Below, piece after piece: positions 1-5,765 of a DNA stretch of 18,672 nucleotides; the stretch's first letter is position 1; each line of letters begins with the position of its first letter. The notes below the pieces were generated by a model. It saw only the letters and a list, made by a program, of their open reading frames with translations, did no database searches and had not been told where the DNA came from. This DNA comes from a candidate division WWE3 bacterium (lineage in GTDB: Bacteria > Patescibacteriota > WWE3 > UBA101185 > UBA10185). The translations under genes were made by a program, and so were the position numbers. The stretch covers positions 1 to 18,672 of the forward strand of contig JAGQNX010000057.1 in the NCBI GenBank assembly GCA_020427865.1, written 5' to 3'.

Positions 1-2
1 CA

Positions 3-371
3 GAAAAAACACATGCGGAACAAAGGATAGTTTCAAAATTAAACTCATCAGCAAAATACAAAAACCTTAAAGGAAACCTTTATGTAACTCTTACACCATG
101 TTGTGGGCGTAACAGTGCTATATCTTGCAGTGAACTTATTGCACAAACTACACAAATACATAAAGTGTATTATTTAACAAAAACAGATCCAAATCCAAGA
201 ATAAAAGATAATGGTGTTTCTATACTGGGGGAAAAGGCAGAATATATAAAAATGCCAATGTTGGAATATATGTACTATTTGCTAAATATAGACGTATTGA
301 TACGATATGTAATTAAATCCAAATTTAAATACAGTTGGCACAATAAAACCAATGTAAGTAACACGAGATAA
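3..371 (+). CDS. RibD-type deaminase domain protein (5' truncated by window edge)
   Basis: The open frame enters from the window edge and stops with TAA. It reads through a HAEQ motif (zinc His plus proton-shuttling Glu) and then TLTPCCGRNSAISC, a Pro-Cys followed eight residues later by a second Cys. That PC-x8-C spacing is typical of the RibD pyrimidine deaminase of riboflavin synthesis, where the motif is close to EPCSHxGRTPPC; ordinary cytidine deaminases have PCxxC. The later DPNPRIKDNGVSIL also resembles the RibD stretch after the second cysteine. The remaining 40 or so residues are lysine- and tyrosine-rich and do not look like the RibD reductase domain, so this is probably a stand-alone deaminase. 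Whether the substrate is the riboflavin intermediate or another nucleotide base cannot be told. The N-terminus lies outside the window. Confidence 0.75.
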   Translation, partial: EKTHAEQRIVSKLNSSAKYKNLKGNLYVTLTPCCGRNSAISCSELIAQTTQIHKVYYLTKTDPNPRIKDNGVSILGEKAEYIKMPMLEYMYYLLNIDVLIRYVIKSKFKYSWHNKTNVSNTR

Positions 372-408
372 ATCTAAAATATTGTTCAAATGAAAATACG
401 GGATATTC

Positions 409-417
409 TGTTATACA
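409..417 (+). promoter_or_regulatory. Extended -10 promoter for a short transcript
   Basis: TGT followed by TATACA forms an extended -10 element. It lies seven bases before an ATG, the same spacing seen at several genes in this window. No good -35 box is visible. A start near 424 would give a transcript of about 100 nt ending at the terminator near 528. Confidence 0.35.
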
Positions 418-424
418 AATAAAA

Positions 425-457
425 ATGCAAGGTATGAAAAGAAGCGTTAACAAATAA
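425..457 (+). CDS. Possible 10-residue micro-ORF
   Basis: ATG to TAA encodes the ten residues MQGMKRSVNK. It is too short to recognise by similarity. The reason to list it is placement: an extended -10 box ends seven bases before the ATG, and a strong hairpin terminator follows about 30 bases after the stop. The unit could be a leaderless micro-protein gene or a small RNA in which this ORF is accidental. Tiny ORFs are common by chance, so confidence is low. Confidence 0.2.
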   Translation: MQGMKRSVNK

Positions 458-480
458 ATTAATTATATGTATAAAAAGTA

Positions 481-528
481 AAAAGGCATCCTTTTGGCTT
501 AATTAAGCTTAGTTGAATGCCTCTTTTT
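481..528. terminator. Bidirectional intrinsic terminator between convergent genes
   Basis: AGGCAT (484-489) pairs with ATGCCT (517-522), with flanking A and T runs on both sides. The interior holds a second perfect palindrome, GCTTAATTAAGC (497-508). A T-rich tract follows on each strand. It can end transcription from the deaminase side on the plus strand and from the small membrane protein gene on the minus strand. Confidence 0.7.
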
Positions 529-536
529 GGGGGGTG

Positions 537-707
537 CTAGAAATCATCTCCTCCGCGGTTGCGGAGGAAGAGGAGCCCCCCTACTAATAAAACAAATATC
601 AAAATGCCGCCGGTGACACCACCACGGGCGGCCGCAAGACCCACGGGGATTAGGATCGCGAGGGCAAGCATCACCAGAATGACATTCCACAAGTTGTTTG
701 GTCCCAT
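537..707 (-). CDS. Small two-helix membrane protein, GC-rich gene
   Basis: A 56-residue protein. The first hydrophobic segment is about residues 7-27 and the second about 33-48, with a glycine-rich turn between them and a charged RNRGGDDF tail. I chose the ATG at 705-707 because a perfect AGGAGGT (714-720) sits six bases upstream; this is the strongest Shine-Dalgarno sequence in the window. A longer in-frame extension to 767 would pass through that ribosome-binding site. Base composition is odd: by hand count 541-707 is about 55 percent G+C, against clearly AT-rich neighbours, and codons end often in G or C. The 3' end contains a perfect 8-bp hairpin. I do not recognise the family. Foreign origin is possible. 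Confidence 0.75.
   Translation of the reverse strand: MGPNNLWNVILVMLALAILIPVGLAAARGGVTGGILIFVLLVGGLLFLRNRGGDDF
549..568. repeat. GC-rich hairpin at the 3' end of the small membrane protein gene
   Basis: TCCTCCGC (549-556) and GCGGAGGA (561-568) form a perfect 8-bp stem with a 4-base loop. It lies inside the last codons of the small gene. No T tract follows directly on the minus strand, so it may stabilise the mRNA 3' end rather than terminate it. Confidence 0.5.
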
Positions 708-778
708 AGCGAGACCTCCTTTTTTAAGATTTGCCACCCTTTTACACCCAAACGAGACTAAAATCAAATAAATACAAC

Positions 779-803
779 AAAAAACCCCTCAAAAATGAGG
801 GGT
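779..803 (-). terminator. Intrinsic terminator of thioredoxin gene
   Basis: ACCCCTCA (784-791) pairs with TGAGGGGT (796-803) around a 4-base loop. On the minus strand the stem is followed at once by a run of six T (779-784). It lies just past the thioredoxin stop codon and separates that gene from the small membrane protein gene. Confidence 0.85.
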
Positions 804-845
804 CTTTATATCTTTATATATAGTCAACCTAAAATAAAACAGGTT

Positions 846-1109
846 TTATAGATTGCTGTCTATCCAAGCGGTTAAGGTTTCTTTAGGCATTGCACCAAGT
901 TTACGGGTAACTTCGTTTCCATCTTTAAAAATAATAAAGGTTGGAATACTCATCACACCCATTTTTTGGGCAGATGCAGAATCTTCTTCTACATTAACTT
1001 TTTTAAACTCAACTTTACCTTCGTATTGTTTTTCTACTTCAGCAAAAATTGGAGCCATGGCTTTACAAGGACCACACCAATCTGCGTAGTAATCTACTAA
1101 AGTAACCAT
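846..1109 (-). CDS. trxA: Thioredoxin (short form)
   Basis: An 87-residue thioredoxin fold protein with the active site WCGPC at residues 11-15 and the cis-proline in SIPTFI (Pro56). Thioredoxins are normally about 105 residues; this one begins directly at the strand before the active site and lacks the usual first helix and strand. The ATG is preceded at six bases by GAAAGGT, so the short start looks genuine. It should act as a cytoplasmic dithiol reductant and could pass electrons to the DipZ-like membrane protein at 7304-9055. That link is inference; the genes are not adjacent. A monocistronic unit is likely, with its own extended -10 promoter and a strong terminator. Confidence 0.92.
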   Translation of the reverse strand: MVTLVDYYADWCGPCKAMAPIFAEVEKQYEGKVEFKKVNVEEDSASAQKMGVMSIPTFIIFKDGNEVTRKLGAMPKETLTAWIDSNL

Positions 1110-1146
1110 ATAAATACCTTTCTAAACTTAAAAAATGTGCCTGTAA

Positions 1147-1155
1147 ATTTTACCA
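1147..1155 (-). promoter_or_regulatory. Extended -10 promoter of thioredoxin gene
   Basis: On the minus strand TGG is followed by TAAAAT. A transcript start near 1140 would leave a leader of about 30 bases that carries the GAAAGGT ribosome-binding site. No convincing -35 box is seen. Confidence 0.45.
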
Positions 1156-1180
1156 CAAATCATAACAGTTAGCACATATG

Positions 1181-1927
1181 CTAGGAGGTTGCTAGTTTCT
1201 CATTTATATATTCAATAAGTTTATCAGTGTCCTTGGGCAAAAATTTTTTTGGTATAAATCCTAAAAGAGTATCTAACGTGGTATTGGGATGTTTTTTAAG
1301 CAATGCACCCCATGAGTTTTGGGCGAGTTGGTCTAAATAATCGGCATTAATTAAAGCTGTAGATTTAAATAAATTATTTATGGTAAAACTTTCGCTTATG
1401 ACATTACCTTCATAATAAAGAGGACGTTGCGTTACATATCCAAGGGTCTCCACGTAGTCATATACGGAATCGAGTGTAATACCGTCACTAAAACCAAGAA
1501 TGTTTCGGTGTTTTGCTAGCCCAGTGGGTTTTTGAAACTTTAAGTATTTAATATACTCACTAGATTCAAAATCACAAAGAAGATCCACTGTAGAGGTGTT
1601 TATTAGCCATATATTTAACGTTATATGTTCACAATAACCAAATACAGAGATCACATCAAACTTAGTTAGTTCGGATTTATCTAAGTTATCAAGGGGTATA
1701 TCACATTTAAGTTCTTTAAAGAGTAGTTGAATTTCACCTAAACGGAAAAAATCAACAAATATGTCTATATCAAGATCAGAGTTTTTAGTTATAACATGAG
1801 TATCTGGATTAGACATAGAACCCACAATACGTAGGCTTGTTATAGGCAGATTATTCTGTTGTATAAACTGTACGATAAACTCTAAACACTTTAGTCTAGA
1901 AGTGCCGTGTATATTTGTGCAATTCAA
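1181..1927 (-). CDS. Nucleotidyltransferase-fold protein
   Basis: A 248-residue protein with the signature of the polymerase-beta nucleotidyltransferase superfamily. A helix is followed by RIVGSMSN (Gly36-Ser37) and then, after 13 residues, NSDLDIDIFVDF with acidic residues at 51, 53 and 55. In this fold such acids bind the metals and the nucleotide. The remaining 190 residues match nothing I recognise, so the substrate (tRNA, antibiotic, protein or small molecule) is unknown. No ATG is available upstream of the motif, since the first in-frame ATG is codon 38. Translation most likely begins at TTG (1925-1927), or possibly at a rare codon just before it. No terminator is evident downstream; a weak 5-bp hairpin overlaps the stop codon. 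Confidence 0.7.
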   Translation of the reverse strand: MNCTNIHGTSRLKCLEFIVQFIQQNNLPITSLRIVGSMSNPDTHVITKNSDLDIDIFVDFFRLGEIQLLFKELKCDIPLDNLDKSELTKFDVISVFGYCEHITLNIWLINTSTVDLLCDFESSEYIKYLKFQKPTGLAKHRNILGFSDGITLDSVYDYVETLGYVTQRPLYYEGNVISESFTINNLFKSTALINADYLDQLAQNSWGALLKKHPNTTLDTLLGFIPKKFLPKDTDKLIEYINEKLATS

Positions 1928-1986
1928 GGTAATTTTCTTAATTAAACAGCATGTAACTTATAACACATATTCACATAATATTTCAA

Positions 1987-2015
1987 TTGACACAATGATG
2001 CATACTTGATAAGAT
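1987..2015 (+). promoter_or_regulatory. greA promoter
   Basis: A consensus TTGACA (1987-1992), a 17-base spacer, then TAAGAT (2010-2015) preceded by TGA, which makes an extended -10. This is the best sigma-70-type promoter in the window. Transcription would start near 2022 and leave a leader of about 85 bases before greA, unlike the near-zero leaders predicted for most neighbours. Confidence 0.7.
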
Positions 2016-2042
2016 AATACGATTTCTGGTGGAACCCCCTCT

Positions 2043-2078
2043 ATGAAATGTACTCTAAAATTCTAGACAGCAAGAGTA
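2043..2078 (+). promoter_or_regulatory. greA leader: 7-codon uORF overlapping a hairpin
   Basis: Within the long greA leader an ATG at 2043 opens a seven-codon frame (MKCTLKF) ending with TAG at 2064-2066. TACTCT (2051-2056) can pair with AGAGTA (2073-2078), so a ribosome on the uORF would disrupt the stem. This geometry fits a leader-peptide control, but the ORF is short enough to be chance. Confidence 0.25.
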
Positions 2079-2105
2079 AGTAGCAATTTGCAGAAGGGAA
2101 ATCTA

Positions 2106-2567
2106 ATGCAAAATAATGTGTTATACATAACTCAGGAAGGCTTAGAAGCCTTAAAGTTAGAGATGCACAACCTAAAAGAAGTAAAACGCATCGAAGTAGC
2201 CCAAAGGATTAAACTTGCACGTGAATTTGGCAACCTTGACGAGAGCATGGAATTTGAAGCAGCTCTCGACGAGCAAGCAATCGTAGAAGCTAGAATTCAA
2301 GAGATTATTGAGGTTTTGCAAAGAGCCCAAATACCAGAGCTAACAATAACAGGCGAAATCGTAGTTGGATCTAGAGTAACTTTAGAAATTGCAGGCGAAA
2401 CAGAGTTATTTCATATAGTGGGTGCAACTGAAGCTGATCCTTTAAATAACAAAATTTCTAATGAATCACCGCTTGGTGCAGCATTAGTAGGTAAAACAAA
2501 AGGAACTGTAGTAGAGGTAGCAGCACCTATTGGACTTACAAGTTACAAAGTAGTTCACGTAGAATAG
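2106..2567 (+). CDS. greA: Transcription elongation factor GreA
   Basis: A 153-residue Gre factor. It rescues backtracked RNA polymerase by inserting its N-terminal coiled coil into the secondary channel and stimulating cleavage of the RNA 3' end. The coiled coil spans about residues 10-75 and the C-terminal FKBP-like domain about 80-153, with the family signature SPLGAALVGKTKGTVVEV. I chose the ATG at 2106 over an in-frame TTG at 2088 because AGAAGGGA lies just upstream of the ATG. The coiled-coil tip reads FGNLDESMEF where GreA normally reads GDLxENAEY. The first acidic residue (Asp41 in E. coli GreA) is therefore Asn43 here, while an extra Asp45 and the conserved Glu46 remain. Activity may be altered or the acid shifted by two residues. 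Confidence 0.93.
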   Translation: MQNNVLYITQEGLEALKLEMHNLKEVKRIEVAQRIKLAREFGNLDESMEFEAALDEQAIVEARIQEIIEVLQRAQIPELTITGEIVVGSRVTLEIAGETELFHIVGATEADPLNNKISNESPLGAALVGKTKGTVVEVAAPIGLTSYKVVHVE

Positions 2568-2590
2568 CCAAACACTTAATATGCAATTGT

Positions 2591-2620
2591 AAGAGGCAGA
2601 TGTAATATCTGCCTCTTTTT
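2591..2620 (+). terminator. Intrinsic terminator of greA
   Basis: AAGAGGCAGAT (2591-2601) pairs perfectly with ATCTGCCTCTT (2607-2617) around a 5-base loop and runs into a T tract. The next gene's -10 box begins only 12 bases later. Confidence 0.92.
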
Positions 2621-2628
2621 AGTTAAGG

Positions 2629-2637
2629 TGTTAAAAT
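2629..2637 (+). promoter_or_regulatory. Extended -10 promoter of the PcrA/UvrD gene, leaderless type
   Basis: TGT plus TAAAAT ends seven bases before the ATG at 2645. No Shine-Dalgarno sequence is present, so the mRNA should begin at or next to the start codon. Confidence 0.55.
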
Positions 2638-2644
2638 ACACACA

Positions 2645-4669
2645 ATGCAAAATGAACTGCTCAATAATTTAAATGACCAACAAATTCCGGCGGTTACTCA
2701 TTTAGATGGACCTGCTCTTGTAATAGCAGGCCCCGGTAGCGGCAAAACCAGAGTTCTTACCCACAGAGTAGCCTATTTAATTCAGCAACAGAGTATATCC
2801 GAAACAAATATATTGTGCGTAACTTTTACAAACAAAGCCGCCAAAGAAATAAAACACAGAGTAGAAAGTACAGTAGGTACTAACATAAAACTTCCATGGG
2901 CAGGAACTTTTCATTCTATTTGTGCCAAAATATTGAGAAAGGATGGCTATAAAATAGGAATCTCACCAGCTTATGTTATTTACGACACAGACGATCAGTT
3001 AGATGTAATAAAAGGTATTTTTAAAGATTTTGGAATAAATCCTAAGCAGGTTAATCAAAAAGCAGTGCTTTCTGCAATTTCTAGTGCAAAGTCCGAGCTT
3101 GTTTCAGCCGAAGAATATAAACAGTATGCTCAAGGACTTTTTCAAAAAACGGTGTCTAAAGTTTACCCACAATATCAAAAACGCTTAAGAGATAACAATG
3201 CCCTAGATTTTGATGATTTATTAGTAGAAACATACAATCTGTTAACAAAGGACGCACAAAGTTTAGATAAATACCAAAGTATGTTTAGATATATTTTGGT
3301 AGATGAGTATCAAGACACAAACCATGTTCAGTATAGTTTAACTAAGCTTTTAGCAGAAGGATGGAACAATCTTTACGTAGTTGGAGACATGGCACAAGCA
3401 ATTTACAGCTTTAGAGGTGCAGATTATAGAAATATTTTAAACTTTCAAAAAGACTATCCAAAAGCAAAAGTTTACAATTTAGAACAAAATTATAGATCTA
3501 CTCAAACTATTTTAGATGCAGCCACAAATATAATTAATAACAACAACACACATATTCCATTAGATCTTTGGACTGACAACGGAGAAGGCGAAAAAATTAC
3601 AGTATACACAGGAAGAGACCACGATGATGAAGCTTATTTTGTTGTACAAGAAATTAAAAACGAACTATCTAAAGGACGCGATTACAACGATATTGCAGTT
3701 TTATATAGAACAAACGCACAGTCACGAAACATGGAAGAAAAATTAATAAAATCTAATATCCCATACAGAATAGTGGGAGGCTTACGATTTTATTCGCGAA
3801 AAGAAATTAAAGATGTAATCTCGTATTTGCGAGTTATACATAACCCTGTAGATAGTGTGTCTTGGGCACGTATAATTAACGTACCCCCAAGAGGTATCGG
3901 CCAAAAAACTCAAGAAAGTATAGCAGCCGAAAACTGGGACTTAGACTTAATCGAAGCAAAAACTAGAATTCCATTTAAAGAGCTTATTTCTAAAAAAGAA
4001 TTATTGTCGACAGTAGAACTTTTAGACGAAATTATGGAACTCTCGGGATACTTAAAGTGGTTAAACGATGGTAGCGAAGAAAACAAAGTACGACTAGAAA
4101 ATATACAAGAGTTACGTACAGTGGCAACAGTATTTAGCGATTTAAGCGAATTTTTAGAAAATGTTACGTTAATAGAGAGCTCAAATAAACCAGACCTAGG
4201 AGACGCCAACGTAGTAACGCTAATGACCGTACATGCAAGTAAAGGATTGGAGTTTCCTGTAGTGTTTTTAGTAGGCATGGAAGAAGGACTTTTTCCACAT
4301 AATCAATCAATGATGGAAAAATCAGAACTAGAAGAAGAGCGAAGACTTTGTTATGTAGCAATAACACGAGCAATGGAACAGGTTTTTTTAACCAATGCAA
4401 AAAGTAGATTGTATTTTGGTAACTATCAAAACAATATGCCAAGTAGATTTTTAGCGGAGATTCCTCAAAAGCTTATTTTACAAATAGGTGCGGGAAGTCT
4501 GGGAGACTTTTTTGACGAAGATAACAGCTTTGATAGAGGATATTCACTTCCAAGCGACAGATTTAAAAATGTGTCGGGTCTACCAAAAAAGAGATACAAA
4601 TCTAGTGTAACCAATGATGATTGGTTAAATGAAGAAGAATATAACAGACAAAATTTTAGCTGGGACTAA
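2645..4669 (+). CDS. pcrA: UvrD/PcrA-type superfamily 1A DNA helicase
   Basis: A 674-residue 3'-5' DNA helicase with the motifs in order: Q-motif glutamine near residue 12, Walker A GPGSGKT (29-35), motif Ia near FTNKAAKEI, Walker B VDEYQDTN (219-226), motif III GDMAQAIYSFRGAD (247-260), motif IV QNYRST (281-286), motif V TVHASKGLEFPVVF and motif VI EERRLCYVAITRA. PcrA and UvrD are usually about 720 residues; the 2B region after VPPRGIG is shortened here. Motif III has Met-Ala where Asp-Asp is usual, while Gln251 and Arg257 are kept. The C-terminus ends in an acidic tail. Expected roles are nucleotide excision and mismatch repair and displacement of RecA or stalled polymerase. pcrA or uvrD cannot be chosen by sequence alone. 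The gene is likely monocistronic. Confidence 0.93.
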   Translation: MQNELLNNLNDQQIPAVTHLDGPALVIAGPGSGKTRVLTHRVAYLIQQQSISETNILCVTFTNKAAKEIKHRVESTVGTNIKLPWAGTFHSICAKILRKDGYKIGISPAYVIYDTDDQLDVIKGIFKDFGINPKQVNQKAVLSAISSAKSELVSAEEYKQYAQGLFQKTVSKVYPQYQKRLRDNNALDFDDLLVETYNLLTKDAQSLDKYQSMFRYILVDEYQDTNHVQYSLTKLLAEGWNNLYVVGDMAQAIYSFRGADYRNILNFQKDYPKAKVYNLEQNYRSTQTILDAATNIINNNNTHIPLDLWTDNGEGEKITVYTGRDHDDEAYFVVQEIKNELSKGRDYNDIAVLYRTNAQSRNMEEKLIKSNIPYRIVGGLRFYSRKEIKDVISYLRVIHNPVDSVSWARIINVPPRGIGQKTQESIAAENWDLDLIEAKTRIPFKELISKKELLSTVELLDEIMELSGYLKWLNDGSEENKVRLENIQELRTVATVFSDLSEFLENVTLIESSNKPDLGDANVVTLMTVHASKGLEFPVVFLVGMEEGLFPHNQSMMEKSELEEERRLCYVAITRAMEQVFLTNAKSRLYFGNYQNNMPSRFLAEIPQKLILQIGAGSLGDFFDEDNSFDRGYSLPSDRFKNVSGLPKKRYKSSVTNDDWLNEEEYNRQNFSWD

Positions 4670-4676
4670 AAAATTC

Positions 4677-4806
4677 ACTAGACAAAATTAAAATAGGGTT
4701 TAGAATGCTTGAGCGATTCCCACATCGCATAGGGGGAGGGTGCGTTCCACTTGTGTTTACACAGAATGCACCCTCCCCTACAACCCTTATTTTTCAACTA
4801 GACAAA
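4677..4806. repeat. Branched palindromic element flanked by 10-bp direct repeats
   Basis: ACTAGACAAA occurs at 4677-4686 and again at 4797-4806. Between the copies the DNA or RNA can fold as a three-way junction. The outer stem is AAAATAGGGTT (4690-4700) with AACCCTTATTTT (4782-4793, one bulge). Arm 1 is GCGAT (4713-4717) with ATCGC (4724-4728). Arm 2 is GGGGAGGGTGC (4733-4743) with GCACCCTCCCC (4768-4778), extended by GTTC/GAAT and an inner TGTG/CACA stem. No protein is encoded. It could be a small non-autonomous palindromic mobile element with duplicated target, a structured RNA, or part of the 3' end signal of the helicase gene. Confidence 0.55.
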
Positions 4807-4845
4807 TATATAGTTTACATATAAACTGCCGCCAACCAAGCTAAA

Positions 4846-4886
4846 GGGAGGGCGTTTTTTTTGTACATTTGGTACAGCGTCCTCCC
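4846..4886 (+). promoter_or_regulatory. GC-rich hairpin with T8, possible terminator or attenuator
   Basis: GGGAGGGCG (4846-4854) can pair with CGTCCTCCC (4878-4886) with one mismatch, enclosing eight T and a small GTAC/GTAC stem. GGGAGGG followed by CG and T8 is also a plausible right half of an intrinsic terminator whose left half would be CCCTCCC at 4771-4777 in the preceding element. The two pairings exclude each other. Which one forms cannot be decided by reading. Confidence 0.35.
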
Positions 4887-4905
4887 ACATATTTTGTACA
4901 AACAA

Positions 4906-4914
4906 TGTTAAAAT
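4906..4914 (+). promoter_or_regulatory. Extended -10 promoter of the G5-3D gene
   Basis: TGT plus TAAAAT ends ten bases before the ATG at 4925. No -35 box or Shine-Dalgarno sequence is seen, so a leader of only three or four bases is predicted. Confidence 0.5.
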
Positions 4915-4924
4915 ATACCCTGAG

Positions 4925-5659
4925 ATGAAACCGCAAAAGCTTTTAATTACTCTGGGAACAGTAACAGTATTGGGATTTGTTAAATTACCAACACCGCTAC
5001 AAGTATTAGGGGCAACATCGACCACACTAGACCAAACAACAGAAGTTTCAAAAGCCGACTTTAAAATAGAAACTACTACAGCTTTTGACATTAAATACCA
5101 AGACGAATCAGTACCAATTTCATATGCTACAACCTACGAAAAAGATCCAAACACTCCATACGGCACCGAAACAGTTATTACTCCAGGAAAAGACGGACAA
5201 ACAACATATACTTATAAAATAATTCACTGGTATGACGAGATTATAGATAAACAACTAGTAGATACCAAAACAAAAAACCCAACTACAGAAGTAATTTCTA
5301 AGGGGGTAAAAATAGTATGGAATTTATATTCAACACCCGATGTAGGAAGAGTTAAATACTGGAGAAAATTAAGAGTATGGGCTACAAAGTACGATGCAAA
5401 TTGTATAGGCTGTACAGGCAGGACCTACAGTGGAACCGAAGTTAAAAAAGGAGTATGTGCAACCGACCCAAGAGTGATTCCTCTGGGCACAAATTTTTAT
5501 GTAGATGGATACGGACTTTGCCGTGCAGAAGATATTGGCGGAGCAATAAAAGGCAACGATGTAGACCTAGGTTTTGTGGATGCAAGCAAAGGAAACTGGG
5601 GTGCAGCATACACCGACGTATATCTATTAACAAATATTCCAGAAGACGCTGTGGAATAA
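4925..5659 (+). CDS. Secreted G5-3D domain protein, probable cell-wall lytic or binding factor
   Basis: A 244-residue protein with a short basic start and one hydrophobic stretch (about 6-20) that reads as a signal peptide or anchor. Residues about 54-127 resemble a G5 domain, with the pattern YEKDPNTPYGTETVITPGKDG and then TEVISKG. Residues about 148-236 form a 3D domain, named for its three aspartates, with DPRVIPLGTNFYVDGYG and AEDIGGAIKGNDVDLGF. Asp181, Asp203 and Asp214 are the expected conserved acids, and the fold is a double-psi beta-barrel like that of MltA. G5 plus 3D is the layout of YabE and YocH-like proteins and of resuscitation-factor-like wall proteins. Two cysteine pairs (160/163 and 178/199) could form disulfides, which fits the DipZ-like redox gene nearby. 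Peptidoglycan as target is inference. Confidence 0.85.
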   Translation: MKPQKLLITLGTVTVLGFVKLPTPLQVLGATSTTLDQTTEVSKADFKIETTTAFDIKYQDESVPISYATTYEKDPNTPYGTETVITPGKDGQTTYTYKIIHWYDEIIDKQLVDTKTKNPTTEVISKGVKIVWNLYSTPDVGRVKYWRKLRVWATKYDANCIGCTGRTYSGTEVKKGVCATDPRVIPLGTNFYVDGYGLCRAEDIGGAIKGNDVDLGFVDASKGNWGAAYTDVYLLTNIPEDAVE

Positions 5660-5706
5660 CAATTAACACATTCTATAGTAAAGTCAGAAGAAAAGTCTCC
5701 CAAACC

Positions 5707-5726
5707 AGTAAACGCTTACTATTTTT
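5707..5726 (+). terminator. Weak terminator-like hairpin after the G5-3D gene
   Basis: AGTAA (5707-5711) pairs with TTACT (5716-5720) around ACGC, followed by A and five T. The stem is short and AT-rich, so termination may be partial. Confidence 0.4.
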
Positions 5727-5738
5727 ACGTTAACAGGC

Positions 5739-5744
5739 TAAAAT
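5739..5744 (+). promoter_or_regulatory. -10 box upstream of the glycosyltransferase gene
   Basis: TAAAAT lies 21 bases before the ATG at 5766. It has no TG extension and no clear -35. The predicted leader of about 14 bases lacks a Shine-Dalgarno sequence. Confidence 0.35.
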
Positions 5745-5765
5745 ACCCATTAGCCCACCATTAAA

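Noticed and set aside
708..767. Longer N-terminus for the GC-rich small membrane protein
   Set aside because: The extension runs through the perfect AGGAGGT site, which points to the ATG at 705-707.
2088..2105. Upstream TTG start for greA
   Set aside because: The Shine-Dalgarno-like AGAAGGGA lies between this TTG and the ATG at 2106, and GreA proteins normally begin close to the ATG version.
3910..4442. Open reading frames of 92-122 codons on the minus strand inside the PcrA/UvrD gene
   Set aside because: They lie wholly antisense to conserved helicase motifs, have no promoter or ribosome-binding site, and show no recognisable protein.
4733..4778. Simple intrinsic terminator of the PcrA/UvrD gene
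   Set aside because: The long GC stem is not followed by a T tract; the nearest T run is about ten bases later and belongs to the outer stem, so I listed it as a branched element instead.
5442..5733. Overlapping frames on both strands at the end of the G5-3D gene
   Set aside because: They follow from the codon pattern of the conserved 3D domain; their products are biased in Arg, Leu or Ser and look like no protein.
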